Source: VRUE01 sp963748075 (GTDB lineage: Bacteria > Actinomycetota > Thermoleophilia > Solirubrobacterales > 70-9). From it: DNA of 29,385 bases. The position numbers and the translations under genes are program-made. The number at the start of each line of letters is the position of its first letter. The first letter of the stretch is position 1. Below the pieces are notes generated by a model. It searched no databases. It was not told the DNA's origin and saw only the letters and a list, made by a program, of their open reading frames with translations. The stretch spans positions 1 to 29,385 of the forward strand of contig CAVVHQ010000034.1 in NCBI GenBank assembly GCA_963748075.1, in the 5' to 3' direction. Below are positions 29,332-29,385 of this stretch, in pieces.

Positions 29332-29385
29332 TTAACCCAGCTTCGGGCTGCGCCAGGGCTGGGCGAGGCGGTTCGCCAGCTCGTC
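29332..29385 (-). CDS. C-terminal end of a gene entering from the right edge
   Basis: Reading the minus strand from base 29385 gives DELANRLAQPWRSPKLG and a TAA stop at 29332-29334. Codon use fits this genome and the gap to the convergent mazF gene is a normal 6 nt. Too little is present to assign a function, and chance remains possible. Confidence 0.35.
   Translation of the reverse strand, partial: DELANRLAQPWRSPKLG

Noticed and set aside
1..29385. tRNA, rRNA, CRISPR arrays and insertion sequences
   Set aside because: Gaps were read for cloverleaf-like, repeat-spacer or transposase signals and none was found. The palindromic repeats have no transposase gene and no regular spacing.

Overview
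The window is chromosomal DNA from a very GC-rich bacterium. Dense codons ending in G or C, GTG starts, many genes without a Shine-Dalgarno site but with a TANNNT box 6-10 nt before the start, and the gene families present all point to Actinobacteriota. A deep lineage such as Thermoleophilia/Solirubrobacterales is my best guess; this is inference, as no rRNA or tRNA gene lies in the window.

Layout. 1-1327 (-): 5'-coding part of a succinate dehydrogenase/fumarate reductase flavoprotein. 1436-3812: a membrane-associated M28 peptidase and a divergent site-2-type M50 protease with CBS domains, the latter broken by a one-base frameshift. 3973-7962: an AidB-type acyl-CoA dehydrogenase divergent from NADP-isocitrate dehydrogenase and malate dehydrogenase. 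This block is bracketed by two inverted copies of an intergenic palindromic repeat. 8088-8465 (-): a basic AT-hook/winged-helix protein. 8648-11428: a lipid-modification group (acyl-CoA desaturase, PucR-type regulator, fatty-acid-hydroxylase-like protein). 11569-16211: a small four-Cys protein, then Hsp20, Lon and a GT39-like membrane glycosyltransferase in tight succession. 16388-16822: a one-TM protein of unknown function preceded by an 8-codon leader ORF. 17020-20012: a TetR regulator and an MMPL/RND exporter. 20246-24575: an amidase, then a convergent pair made of a fatty acyl-CoA ligase and an R2-like diiron oxidase fused to an SCP2 lipid-carrier domain. 24628-26768: a PRC-barrel-like protein, an FKBP lipoprotein and an HTH_42/AlkZ-like protein. 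26808-27301: two small overlapping ORFs of foreign look. 27321-28598 (-): an MFS exporter. 28748-29325: a ribbon-helix-helix/MazF toxin-antitoxin pair. 29332-29385 (-): the probable tail of another gene.

How the genes work together. The TCA enzymes (Sdh, Icd, Mdh) form a loose central-metabolism island. Desaturase, hydroxylase, PucR, acyl-CoA ligase, diiron/SCP2 oxidase, MMPL pump and TetR all fit membrane-lipid handling. A shared palindromic word in front of the MMPL gene and the diiron/SCP2 gene suggests that the TetR protein controls both. Hsp20 and Lon are a protein-quality-control pair.

The least ordinary part of the window is its intergenic DNA. Several gaps hold long, near-perfect inverted repeats (around 3820-3930, 7961-8075, 16212-16324, 20022-20232, 25020-25072 and 25652-25706). 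Some are clearly related to each other and look like a family of mobile or structured intergenic elements. No CRISPR array, IS element, rRNA or tRNA was seen.
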